A stretch of 46,006 bases of DNA from an uncultured Eubacterium sp. (GTDB taxonomy: Bacteria; Bacillota; Clostridia; Lachnospirales; Lachnospiraceae), in assembly GCA_905235555.1 (NCBI GenBank), contig CAJOMD010000004.1, forward strand, positions 1-46,006, read 5' to 3'. Positions within the stretch are counted from its first letter, which is position 1. Each line of letters opens with the position of its first letter. The position numbers and the translations under genes are program-made. This document shows, piece after piece, positions 34,446-42,851 of the stretch. The notes under the pieces were generated by a model, which was not told the origin of the DNA, did not search any database, and was given only the letters and a program-made list of their open reading frames with translations.

Positions 34446-37079
34446 TTATTTAACTTTAACATTTACTGTCACATTCTTAGTTGCAACTTTATAATTGGTA
34501 TTTCCAACTGCTCTAATTCTGACTTTTACTTTGTACTTACCCTTCTTTAACTTCTTCTTGATGGTTAATTTTCCAGTCTTAGAATTAATCTTGAAATACT
34601 TCTTATATTTCTTCTTTTTAACACTAGTAATTTTGTAAGTAGCGTTAGTCTTAACTCCTTTTAGAGTCATTATTTTGCTTCGCTTATAAGTCTTTTTCTT
34701 TTTCTTTAGTTTCTTATAATTAATCTTAATAGTCTTGCCCTTGGCTGTAAGCTTTTGAGTTCCCTGTTTAACTCTTACTTCAAGAGTAGTTTCATACCCT
34801 TTTGAATCGCCTACCGAAATATATGTTTTTCCAACACTTATACCCTTCAATATTCCATTGGAGAAAGTGGCAATCTTTGGATTGGCTGATTTTAAAATCA
34901 CGTTTTTAAAATTGTCTATGCTTGCACTTCCTTCATACACCGTCAATTCTTCAGATTCTCCACAAGCAATTTCAGTGTAATCGTCAAAATCAAATTGGTA
35001 TTTACCATCTTTGACCACTTCCACTTTTATCACTTGCGTGCCATATCCTTCCGTGGTCACTTTAATATATGCTGTTCCAGGAAGAATTCCTGCCACTTTT
35101 ACTTTGCATGGATCATCATCGTATTTGGTTAGTGTAATGAACTTTTCCCCACCTTGCATTAGTTCCCAGTCTACATTGCAGTCATTCGGGATTATTCCCT
35201 CGTTTCCTTTAAAAGCTAACCTTATAGTTTCTTCAGAGTCATCAGAACCATATGGGTCAAGTTTAATATTATTCCCTGATAGAAAATATGTATTTAAATT
35301 TTCTTCTGGCAGGCAATAACCTTTAATTGGGAAATTATCGTAGGTCATAAACATATTTAAACCGCTGATTAAATTTTCCATAACGTTCTTATTGGATATA
35401 TCATTCCATTTGCCATCAACTTTTAAAAAACTTTCATTTTTATTAACAACGCCTTTTACATATGATGGCATCTCATAAAGTTGAGCCGTCGCCTCGTTTT
35501 CTGCTAATTCCACATTAATACTATATGTCCCCTCTGCATTAATTTCCTGTATTTCTATCGAATAATTTTGTCCCTTATTTAGTTTTATTTTTCTTGGCAA
35601 TTTAAGTTTATGGAATCCACCATACTCGTAGGCTCCTGTTTGTCCAGATAACACTTTTATACCGTCAGTTGGATTTTCAAATTTATCTGGAAGGATGTAT
35701 ATATTGTATTTAACTTTTGTGCCAGGAGATGCTGTGACAAAACCAATTTGATCTAGCGATTGTGTAGTCTCAGCCTTAAACACATTTGCCGTACTAGATT
35801 CATTTTCAGTGTATGTATCGAAAAAGTCATTCACTGGCATAAAATCATATTGATTAATATTATATCCATCAGTATTATATCTTTCAAAAGCCATAGATTC
35901 TGGCAAGTCAAGAGATTGATCATAGTATGATAGCCAGAAATATCCAGTGCCCTTTCCTTCTTTGTTCGGAATCCCCCAGTCCCCTGGTCCTTTATTAGGA
36001 AATTCATTTTCTCCAGAACCCCAACTGTTTTTTACTAGAAATGCTCCATCATGAGGAGGTTGTTTATTTTCAATAAAATTTTCTTTTGGATAATTATCGT
36101 CCCATCCCACTACTGTTACTGCATGGTTGGCATCGTCTTCTGTGTTATCAGTATAATGCGCCCAGTTTTTACTAATATATTTACCATCACTTGTTTGATC
36201 TGGCATACTAGTATCTGCACAAAACGCTATTGCTACAGCACGTTTTTGCAAAATCTGATCTTTTATAGCCATCGTTCCTTCAGGATTATACTTGTATGTT
36301 TTAGTATCCTCATCATCATTATTAATAATTTGAGCGGGAGATGGAAGCATAAAAGATTCACTAAGCTCATATGACTGAGTAAAACGTTCTGCTTCTGGAA
36401 TATCCCAATCATCATCTTCACTATAACAATAGTCTTGCCATACGCCATCAATTCTTCTCTTGTCCGTCCATTTATTCTTTCCAGAATATTCAAATAATGG
36501 ATCTAATTCTTCCACAACAGGACCTATTCCCGACGAATACATACTAGATGCAAAAATTACAAATCCACCCATATCCAATTTGTCCGACAAAGGCATATTC
36601 TTATCAAAATAATGTCTACCTTCTCCATTTTGAGAATTATTTGGATCATTAAGTGCTTTCACACTGTTTACCGCCAAATGCTTTTCCGACAAATCAAAAG
36701 TATCCGCATCCAAACCATCCAACACTGCCAAATCCGATCCTAGAATGCTAGTCTCCGCTGCAGCTGTGGCAGCAAATCCCCAACAAGTTCCAAATGGATT
36801 TTGGAACTTAACTGGCGTAACGTATGATTTGCCATCTACATTTCTTAAATCAAATTTTTCAGGAGCATCCTCAATTTTACTCTTTAACGCTTCCTTTCCC
36901 GCTTTATCAGCATCAGAAAAATCAAAAGCATCACTGCCTTCAGCAAATCCCTTAGCCATTTTCTTAATAGTAGTCTTTTCTTCCTTAGCGATTACTTGAT
37001 TGGTGTAAGCAGGAAACACCCCAACTATCATTGCTAATGATAAATAAACTACTGCAAATTTTTTCATAATCTTTCTCAT
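34446..37079 (-). CDS. Secreted papain-like (C1 family) cysteine protease with Ig-like and basic C-terminal region
   Basis: This 877-residue protein has a signal peptide (about 1-31), a C1 protease domain (about 75-420), a beta-rich region like the lectin-like domain of bacterial C1 proteases (about 430-540), a bacterial Ig-like region (about 640-765) and a Lys-rich C-terminal beta region (about 770-877). The catalytic set is complete: C99 in FGTCWGF, H319 in NHAVTVVGW and N351 in VKNSWG. I place the start at 37079 because an AGGAG site is 8 bases upstream. An earlier in-frame reading is unsupported. It follows a terminator and no clear promoter was found. Function may be nutrition or surface-protein turnover. 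Confidence 0.9.
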   Translation of the reverse strand: MRKIMKKFAVVYLSLAMIVGVFPAYTNQVIAKEEKTTIKKMAKGFAEGSDAFDFSDADKAGKEALKSKIEDAPEKFDLRNVDGKSYVTPVKFQNPFGTCWGFAATAAAETSILGSDLAVLDGLDADTFDLSEKHLAVNSVKALNDPNNSQNGEGRHYFDKNMPLSDKLDMGGFVIFASSMYSSGIGPVVEELDPLFEYSGKNKWTDKRRIDGVWQDYCYSEDDDWDIPEAERFTQSYELSESFMLPSPAQIINNDDEDTKTYKYNPEGTMAIKDQILQKRAVAIAFCADTSMPDQTSDGKYISKNWAHYTDNTEDDANHAVTVVGWDDNYPKENFIENKQPPHDGAFLVKNSWGSGENEFPNKGPGDWGIPNKEGKGTGYFWLSYYDQSLDLPESMAFERYNTDGYNINQYDFMPVNDFFDTYTENESSTANVFKAETTQSLDQIGFVTASPGTKVKYNIYILPDKFENPTDGIKVLSGQTGAYEYGGFHKLKLPRKIKLNKGQNYSIEIQEINAEGTYSINVELAENEATAQLYEMPSYVKGVVNKNESFLKVDGKWNDISNKNVMENLISGLNMFMTYDNFPIKGYCLPEENLNTYFLSGNNIKLDPYGSDDSEETIRLAFKGNEGIIPNDCNVDWELMQGGEKFITLTKYDDDPCKVKVAGILPGTAYIKVTTEGYGTQVIKVEVVKDGKYQFDFDDYTEIACGESEELTVYEGSASIDNFKNVILKSANPKIATFSNGILKGISVGKTYISVGDSKGYETTLEVRVKQGTQKLTAKGKTIKINYKKLKKKKKTYKRSKIMTLKGVKTNATYKITSVKKKKYKKYFKINSKTGKLTIKKKLKKGKYKVKVRIRAVGNTNYKVATKNVTVNVKVK

Positions 37080-37110
37080 TTCATTTTCTCCTATTATATT
37101 AGCAACAAAA

Positions 37111-37141
37111 ATAGTTATCGGCTTAAAAAGCCGATAACTAT
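37111..37141 (-). terminator. Terminator after the ilvE-DUF975 operon
   Basis: A perfect 14-bp stem (ATAGTTATCGGCTT with its complement) with a 3-base loop is followed by a T-run on the minus strand. Confidence 0.9.
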
Positions 37142-37148
37142 AAAGCAT

Positions 37149-37988
37149 TTAATTTGACATTTCATACTGGTCTTTGCCCTGGCATAAGCATACATATAAC
37201 TCTGTATTGGTTAATGCTATGTAAGGTGCCACATACACCACAGATAGAATTCCGCATGTCATAGCCGACAACAAAATCCATGGTAAAAATGATAAGTCTA
37301 AAACAAATGTATCCATCTTATTTCCATCCATTATCTTTTTAGTCATACCAAATATCTCGCTCACTGTGAGTTCGGGATTCTCTGCCAAAAGATAAGGAAT
37401 CATTTTATATTCATAAGACTTAATTATTCCTGGAACAATCAACAATAATGTCCAAAGGAAAGTAAATAGATCTCTTAAGAACATAATCGCTACTATTCTT
37501 ATATATCCTTTGCCGAAGGTTTCTACCACAGCCCTCATTTTTGGCTTGCTTTCAGTTCTATTTCTTAGATACCATTTCATACATCCTACATGAATTGGAT
37601 TTAAAACAAATACTTTCAAAGCAAATGCAACAAAGAAAGATATCATTAGTGCCATAATAAATAATGCCCATGTGGAACCCATATACCAAGGTATAACGCT
37701 TCTAACCATCGTGTCCACTTCTTCCTTATACCTTTTAAGAATAATATCAGGCCTGTATCTATATAGGTCAATTTGGTTATCAATTCCCGTATCTATGTCC
37801 TGATCATTTTGAACAATCTGTGTGTTCATATCAGTGTTTATTAAATTTCTCGCTTGATTAGAAACATATGAAATGGCTGCTGTGGGTGTAACAAGCGTAA
37901 GAATAATTGTTACTAAAATAGCCCATCCCCAGTTATTTCTCAAAATCCTTTTTGCTTTAGTCTTTAGTGAAATTCTATTAAAATTCAT
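37149..37988 (-). CDS. DUF975 family membrane protein
   Basis: This 279-residue protein has about five or six membrane helices. The start (KTKAKRILRNNWGWAILVTIILTL) and the later LLIVPGIIKSYEYKMIPYLLAENPE and GMTKKIMDGNK segments are hallmarks of DUF975, a family of Firmicute membrane proteins with unknown function. Its ATG overlaps the stop codon of ilvE by one base, so the two are translated together. Nothing in the sequence shows a link to amino acid metabolism. No function is assigned. Confidence 0.8.
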   Translation of the reverse strand: MNFNRISLKTKAKRILRNNWGWAILVTIILTLVTPTAAISYVSNQARNLINTDMNTQIVQNDQDIDTGIDNQIDLYRYRPDIILKRYKEEVDTMVRSVIPWYMGSTWALFIMALMISFFVAFALKVFVLNPIHVGCMKWYLRNRTESKPKMRAVVETFGKGYIRIVAIMFLRDLFTFLWTLLLIVPGIIKSYEYKMIPYLLAENPELTVSEIFGMTKKIMDGNKMDTFVLDLSFLPWILLSAMTCGILSVVYVAPYIALTNTELYVCLCQGKDQYEMSN

Positions 37989-39010
37989 TATTTAACCTCA
38001 TAAATCCATCCTTCAGGAGCTTCGATAGTTCCCATTTGGATTCCTGTGAGTGTATCGTAAAGTTTCTTGATAGTTGGTCCCATCTCTTCCATTCCACTTG
38101 GGAAGCAAATTTCCCTACCGTGGTCATTAATCTTTCCAACTGGAGAGATAACTGCTGCTGTTCCGCAAAGTCCGCACTCGGCAAATTCAGTAACCTCGCT
38201 AAACAATACATCTCTTTGTTCAACTTCCATACCTAGAATATGTTCAGCTACATACATAATAGATCTTCTTGTAATAGAAGGAAGAATAGTATCTGACTTA
38301 GGAGTAACTATTTTTCCATCTTTTGTTACAAATATAAAGTTAGCCCCACCAGTCTCTTCTACCTTAGTGCGAGTAGCTGCATCTAAATACATATTCTCTG
38401 CAAAACCATTTCTGTGCGCCTCCTGTGTAGGATATAAACTCATAGCATAGTTTAGTCCTGCTTTAATGTGACCTGTTCCGTGAGGAGCCGCTCTATCGTA
38501 ATCACTAACTGTTAGTGTAATAGGCTTTGCGCCACCCTTAAAGTAAGGTCCAACAGGAGTAGTAAATACTCTAAACTGATACTCTGTGGCTGGTGCCACA
38601 CCAATCACAGGTCCGCAACCAAACATAAATGGTCTAATATATAATGAAGCGCCTGAGCCATAAGGTGGTACCATATCAATATTCGCCTTAACTGTCTGGC
38701 CTACCGCTTCCACAAATCTATCTTCAGGGAATACCGGCATCTCTAATCTTTTACATGTATCAATCATTCTCTGCGCATTCAATTGTGGACGGAAAATAAC
38801 TACTCTTCCGTCTTCCGTGGTATATGCCTTCATTCCTTCAAAGCATGTCTGAGCATACTGCAACACGCACGCGCACTCACTCATAGTGATATTAGCATCA
38901 TCAATTAGTCCGCCTTCGTCCCATGCTCCGTCCTTATAATTCGCTACAAACCTCTTTTCTGTAGGAATATATTCAAATCCTAAATTTTCCCAATCAATAT
39001 TCTTGCCCAT
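37988..39010 (-). CDS. ilvE: Branched-chain amino acid aminotransferase
   Basis: This 340-residue PLP enzyme of fold type IV transfers amino groups between branched-chain amino acids and their keto acids. Motifs include YAQTCFEGMKAY, the PLP lysine in GHIKAGLNYAMSLYP, and EEVTEF-type and CGTAAVISPVG segments late in the protein (SEVTEFAECGLCGTAAVISPVG). I place the start at 39010, 8 bases after GGAGG. A TTG reading starts inside that site. It has its own strong promoter at 39046-39073. Confidence 0.96.
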   Translation of the reverse strand: MGKNIDWENLGFEYIPTEKRFVANYKDGAWDEGGLIDDANITMSECACVLQYAQTCFEGMKAYTTEDGRVVIFRPQLNAQRMIDTCKRLEMPVFPEDRFVEAVGQTVKANIDMVPPYGSGASLYIRPFMFGCGPVIGVAPATEYQFRVFTTPVGPYFKGGAKPITLTVSDYDRAAPHGTGHIKAGLNYAMSLYPTQEAHRNGFAENMYLDAATRTKVEETGGANFIFVTKDGKIVTPKSDTILPSITRRSIMYVAEHILGMEVEQRDVLFSEVTEFAECGLCGTAAVISPVGKINDHGREICFPSGMEEMGPTIKKLYDTLTGIQMGTIEAPEGWIYEVK

Positions 39011-39045
39011 TTCGTTTTCCTCCAAATTTGCATTTACTTCTTATA

Positions 39046-39073
39046 ATTATACTACCAATTTTTACACGGTCAA
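39046..39073 (-). promoter_or_regulatory. Promoter of ilvE
   Basis: TTGACC (39068-39073) and a perfect TATAAT (39046-39051) are 16 bases apart on the minus strand. Confidence 0.75.
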
Positions 39074-39104
39074 TAATTCGAAAAAGTTCCTTAATAAATA
39101 AAGT

Positions 39105-41048
39105 TTATGGCCATCTTTTTAGTACTTCTTCCTCAGTAATAATCTCAATACCCAGTTCCTTCGCCTTCTTATTCTTTGAAGAATTTGAATTAATATCATT
39201 GTTAATTAGATAGTTAGTAGCATTGCTTACTGTTCCTTTGGCGCTACCACCTCTATCTTCAATATACCTCTTTAGTGCATCTCTATTTTCGAAACTATTT
39301 AGCGAGCCTGTAATTACAAACGATAATCCATCCATATTTTGCTCACCGTTCACTTCCGGCTTTATAATCTCAAGCTCATATAAAAGTCTATCTAGCGCAT
39401 CACTGTTTTCTTTATTACGAAAATACTCCACAAACGGAACCGCACGCTTTTCCGCCATTCCATCTATCACCACCAAATCATCTACAGTGGCGTTTCTTAT
39501 CTTATCTAAGTCCTGGTCAAAGGCCTTGCAAAGCATCTTCGCATTAGACACTCCAATATGTGGAATTCCAAGTCCATACAAAACTGCTGCTGGTTCAGCC
39601 TTTCTAGAAGCCTCTACTGATGCAATAATATTGTCATAAGACTTCTCACCAAAGCCTTCCATAGTTACAATCTCGTCTTTATACTTATCTAGGTGATAAA
39701 TATCTGCAAACTCATGAATAAATCCCGCATCCACAAACTTCTCCAAAGTCTCCTCACTTAATCCTTCAATATTAAGAGCATTTCTTGTCACAAACAAAGT
39801 AAACTTCTTAATATTCTTTGCAGGGCAATTTGGATTAACACAATGCAAAGTTTTAACACCAAGTTCATTTTTAATCTCAGTCTTTTCACCACAAACTGGA
39901 CAAACATTAGGAATCTCGATACTTCCACTCTTAGTCTTGTTCTCTGCAATCTGTGGAATAATCATATTTGCCTTATAAACTGTAATCTCATCTCCTACGC
40001 CCAGGCTCAACTCTTCCACAATACTTACATTGTGAACGCTTGCGCGCGAAACTGTAGTCCCTTCCAATTCCACCGGTTCAAATACCGCCACAGGATTAAT
40101 TAGTCCAGTTCTACTCGCACTCCACTCTATATATTTAAGTTTAGTGCTAGCCATTTCATCTTGCCACTTAAACGCAATTCCATTTCTAGGAAACTTTGCT
40201 GTAGTTCCAAGCGACAAACCATATTTAATATCGTCAAACACTAAAACTAGACCATCCGATGGATAATCGTATGTTTTTATGGCCTCTGCAAAGTAATTTA
40301 CATTTTCTTTCATATTAGATGCGTTTGACATCTTTCTCTCAACCGTCTCAAAGCCCTGCTCATCAAGCCAGTTTAGTTGCTCATTAACCGAGTTTGTGAA
40401 ATCATCACTCTCTATTAGAGCAAACGCAATAAATCTAACATTTCTATCTGCCGTAACACTGCTGTCTAACTGACGCACAGATCCAGAGCAAAGGTTTCTT
40501 GGATTTTTATATTTTGAATCCGCATCTTCTATAGTCTTATTTATCCCTTCAAAGTCGCTGTACTTAATTACAGCTTCGCCTCGAAGCACTAATCTTCCCT
40601 TATAAGGAATAGAAACAGGCACATTTTTAAATGTCTTGGCATTAGCAGTTACTACTTCTCCCACTGTTCCATTTCCTCTAGTGACAGCTTTCTCTAAAGC
40701 TCCATTTTTATAGGTAAGAACTATTGTTAGTCCATCTAATTTCCAAGAAAGCACGGCTTCTTTGTCCCCAACAAATGAAACTAGTTCCTCCACTTCTTTA
40801 GTCTTATCTAGGCTTAGCATTGGAGATGCGTGTTTTTCCTTTGGTAGTTCGCTTAAAACTTCGTAACCTACATTTACTGTTGGACTGTTAGCAAGAACTA
40901 TGCCTGTGTCTTTTTCAAGGCTCACTAATTCATCGTAAAGCTGATCGTACTCAAAGTTTGTCATTATCTCTTTGGCATCTTGATAGTATGCTTTACTTGC
41001 CTTGTTTAGTAGGTCAACTAATTCTTTTATTCTTTTACTCTTGTCCAT
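39105..41048 (-). CDS. ligA: NAD-dependent DNA ligase, divergent form
   Basis: This 647-residue protein has the LigA layout: N-terminal NMN-binding domain, adenylation domain with the nucleophilic lysine in KLDGL, OB fold, four-Cys zinc finger (CPVC ... C ... C), helix-hairpin-helix repeats and a C-terminal BRCT domain. It seals nicks in DNA using NAD+. Several usually fixed positions differ: SWKLDG instead of E-x-K-x-DG, NLCSGSVRQLD instead of N-x-AAGS-RQLD, and TNFEYD instead of sD-eYD. It may be a second LigA paralogue. The start at 41048 follows a GGAG site by 6 bases and overlaps rluF by 14 bases. Confidence 0.9.
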   Translation of the reverse strand: MDKSKRIKELVDLLNKASKAYYQDAKEIMTNFEYDQLYDELVSLEKDTGIVLANSPTVNVGYEVLSELPKEKHASPMLSLDKTKEVEELVSFVGDKEAVLSWKLDGLTIVLTYKNGALEKAVTRGNGTVGEVVTANAKTFKNVPVSIPYKGRLVLRGEAVIKYSDFEGINKTIEDADSKYKNPRNLCSGSVRQLDSSVTADRNVRFIAFALIESDDFTNSVNEQLNWLDEQGFETVERKMSNASNMKENVNYFAEAIKTYDYPSDGLVLVFDDIKYGLSLGTTAKFPRNGIAFKWQDEMASTKLKYIEWSASRTGLINPVAVFEPVELEGTTVSRASVHNVSIVEELSLGVGDEITVYKANMIIPQIAENKTKSGSIEIPNVCPVCGEKTEIKNELGVKTLHCVNPNCPAKNIKKFTLFVTRNALNIEGLSEETLEKFVDAGFIHEFADIYHLDKYKDEIVTMEGFGEKSYDNIIASVEASRKAEPAAVLYGLGIPHIGVSNAKMLCKAFDQDLDKIRNATVDDLVVIDGMAEKRAVPFVEYFRNKENSDALDRLLYELEIIKPEVNGEQNMDGLSFVITGSLNSFENRDALKRYIEDRGGSAKGTVSNATNYLINNDINSNSSKNKKAKELGIEIITEEEVLKRWP

Positions 41049-41793
41049 CTGTATCTCCATTTGAGTCTTTAATTTGATTCAATAAATCTTCCACCTCTTG
41101 GTCAGTAAGATTTCTATACTTGCCCATTCCTAGGTTTCCTAGTTCAATATTCATTATTCTAACCCTTTGAAGTTTATTGACTTTGTAACCTAGTGCTTTA
41201 CACATACGTCTAATCTGTCTATTTAACCCTTGCGTCAAAACAATGTTAAACTCATGTTTCTTTGTCTTTTTAACCTCACAAGGTCTAGTTTTAACTCCGT
41301 CTAAAATAGTGACTCCACTAGACATAGCTTCTATAAACTCGCCAGTGATTTCTTTATCTACAGTCACTACATATTCCTTCTCGTGATAGTTCGATGCCTT
41401 AAGTATTCCGTTCACTATCGAGCCATCATTTGTGAGAAGAATTAAACCTCTTGAGTTTTTATCTAAACGACCTATTGGATAAATACGTTTTCCATATCCA
41501 ATATAGTCAATAATGTTATCTGGGTTACTTTTCTGTGCGGTACACTCCACACCCTCTGGCTTATTAAAAGCGATAATAATTTGCTCTTCTTCTCTAGTTA
41601 CTACTTCGCCCTTCACTTTTACTACATCAGTGTCAGTTACTTTGTCGCCAAGTACTGCCGTACGATTATTAATAGTGATTTCGCCCGCCTCAGTCAATCT
41701 GTCAGCCTCTCTTCTAGAGCAAACCCCGGCATCGCTTAAAAATTTGTTAAGCCTAACTTCTTTATTTTCACTTTTTTCCTTGTATCGTTTCAT
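41035..41793 (-). CDS. rluF: 23S rRNA pseudouridine synthase, RluF-like
   Basis: This 252-residue protein has an S4 RNA-binding domain (VRLNKFLSDAGVCSRREADRL) followed by the RsuA/RluF-type catalytic domain. The catalytic aspartate is in YPIGRLDKNSRGLILLTNDG, and SNYHEKEYVVTVDK is close to RluF, which modifies U2604 of 23S rRNA in E. coli. RluB/RsuA-like activity cannot be ruled out. The start is one of two adjacent ATGs after GGGAG, and I take the second (6-base spacing). The end overlaps ligA, so the two are coupled. Confidence 0.85.
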   Translation of the reverse strand: MKRYKEKSENKEVRLNKFLSDAGVCSRREADRLTEAGEITINNRTAVLGDKVTDTDVVKVKGEVVTREEEQIIIAFNKPEGVECTAQKSNPDNIIDYIGYGKRIYPIGRLDKNSRGLILLTNDGSIVNGILKASNYHEKEYVVTVDKEITGEFIEAMSSGVTILDGVKTRPCEVKKTKKHEFNIVLTQGLNRQIRRMCKALGYKVNKLQRVRIMNIELGNLGMGKYRNLTDQEVEDLLNQIKDSNGDTDGQE

Positions 41794-41828
41794 CATTATC
41801 TCCCGACAATAAATCATTTAATTAAAAA

Positions 41829-41851
41829 GGTGCCAGATATCCTCTGGCACC
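41829..41851 (-). terminator. Terminator of the 259-residue membrane protein gene
   Basis: A perfect 9-bp GC-rich stem (GGTGCCAGA with TCTGGCACC) with a 5-base loop is followed by five T residues on the minus strand. Confidence 0.9.
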
Positions 41852-41860
41852 AATAAGTTC

Positions 41861-42640
41861 TTATTTCTTTTTAGTTGGAGCTTGTGTAGCTTGCTGCTTA
41901 CTCGCTTTTAATTTATTAATAAAGTCCTTCAAATATCTGTCAGATTCACAAGCTTCATTTAACTCTTTTTCCACATCATTCTTTAATGCCACAACATCCT
42001 CATCTTTAGATACTTCAGCAATATACTTTGCTATATCACTATTACTCTTAATGCCGTTATGTACATATACATTACCTGTCTTTGAATCTACAATAACATA
42101 CAAAGTCTGCAACGATGGAGCCGCTGTAGCAATATTCTTAAACTTAGTTTGAGAATATGCATAAACTACATATGTATTTGGCTTCAAGCCGTTTTTTGTG
42201 TAACACTCAATGTCAGAGTATGAAACGATATAATCCTTATATCCAATTTCGCTCTCGTCAATAGCACCCATATTATCTACATAGCGAGCCAACTCTTGAT
42301 GGCGTTTAGTTGAATCCTTAATTAGAAACGCCCTCAAATAGTGTGACACCACATCAGAAATCTCAGGATACTTCTCATCTTGCAAAGCATTTTCTGATTC
42401 CTCACGCGCTGAATTGCTGTTAGACTTGCCAACAAAGTGTACTATCATAAAAATAACGCAACCGATAAGAACTAAAGCCACGATAGCTGCTATTACCATA
42501 TCGATACGAATCTTTGTCTTTTTCTTTCTTCTTCTTGGTTTTTCAACATCTGGAAGAATCTTCGCTTCTGGTTCGCTCTCTACCTCTTTCAGTAAAGCTT
42601 CTAATTCTTCACTAGATAGTTTTCTTTCTTGATTATCCAT
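41861..42640 (-). CDS. Single-pass membrane protein of unknown function
   Basis: I do not recognise this 259-residue protein. Residues 1-45 are a charged cytosolic part ending in a strongly basic stretch (RRRKKKTKIR). Residues 47-70 are one membrane helix, so the rest should lie outside the cell. The outer part (about 80-250) includes a helical segment and a mixed beta region (YKDYIVSYSDIECYTK, NTYVVYAYSQTKFKN, TLYVIVDSKTGNVYVHNG) resembling a small sensor or NTF2-like fold, but this is weak. The start at 42640 is supported by GGGAG 6 bases upstream. It has its own promoter and terminator. Confidence 0.75.
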   Translation of the reverse strand: MDNQERKLSSEELEALLKEVESEPEAKILPDVEKPRRRKKKTKIRIDMVIAAIVALVLIGCVIFMIVHFVGKSNSNSAREESENALQDEKYPEISDVVSHYLRAFLIKDSTKRHQELARYVDNMGAIDESEIGYKDYIVSYSDIECYTKNGLKPNTYVVYAYSQTKFKNIATAAPSLQTLYVIVDSKTGNVYVHNGIKSNSDIAKYIAEVSKDEDVVALKNDVEKELNEACESDRYLKDFINKLKASKQQATQAPTKKK

Positions 42641-42668
42641 AGGTTTCTCCCTTAAATTAATCCCTAAT

Positions 42669-42697
42669 ATAATAACAAAAATAGGGTTAAAATTCAA
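42669..42697 (-). promoter_or_regulatory. Promoter of the 259-residue membrane protein gene
   Basis: TTGAAT (42692-42697) and TATTAT (42669-42674) are 17 bases apart on the minus strand. Confidence 0.65.
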
Positions 42698-42710
42698 CAA
42701 AACGGGCTTC

Positions 42711-42739
42711 TTGATAAATGCTTCCCTTTAAGATAAAAT
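42711..42739 (+). promoter_or_regulatory. Promoter of tRNA-Arg
   Basis: TTGATA (42711-42716) and TAAAAT (42734-42739) are 17 bases apart, ending 10 bases before the tRNA. Confidence 0.75.
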
Positions 42740-42749
42740 TGTATAGTTC

Positions 42750-42821
42750 GTACCCGTAGTCTAATGGATAGAACGTCGGCCTCCGGAGCCGGAAATACAA
42801 GTTCAACTCTTGTCGGGTACA
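42750..42821 (+). tRNA. tRNA-Arg (anticodon CCG)
   Basis: The cloverleaf can be folded by eye. The acceptor stem is GTACCCG with CGGGTAC, the anticodon stem is TCGGC/GCCGG with loop CTCCGGA (anticodon CCG), and the T arm is ACAAG-TTCAACT-CTTGT. CCA is not encoded. The D stem (GTCT ... GAAC) contains a C-A mismatch in the usual pairing, which is unusual. It decodes the rare codon CGG. It is a single-gene unit with its own promoter and terminator. Confidence 0.95.
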
Positions 42822-42822
42822 T

Positions 42823-42851
42823 AAAAGTAGACACGCATTGTGTCTACTTTT
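42823..42851. terminator. Terminator after tRNA-Arg, shared with the DUF5688 gene
   Basis: A perfect 12-bp stem (AAAAGTAGACAC with its complement) with a 5-base loop and T-runs on both sides. The stop codon of the convergent gene begins at the next base. Confidence 0.85.
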
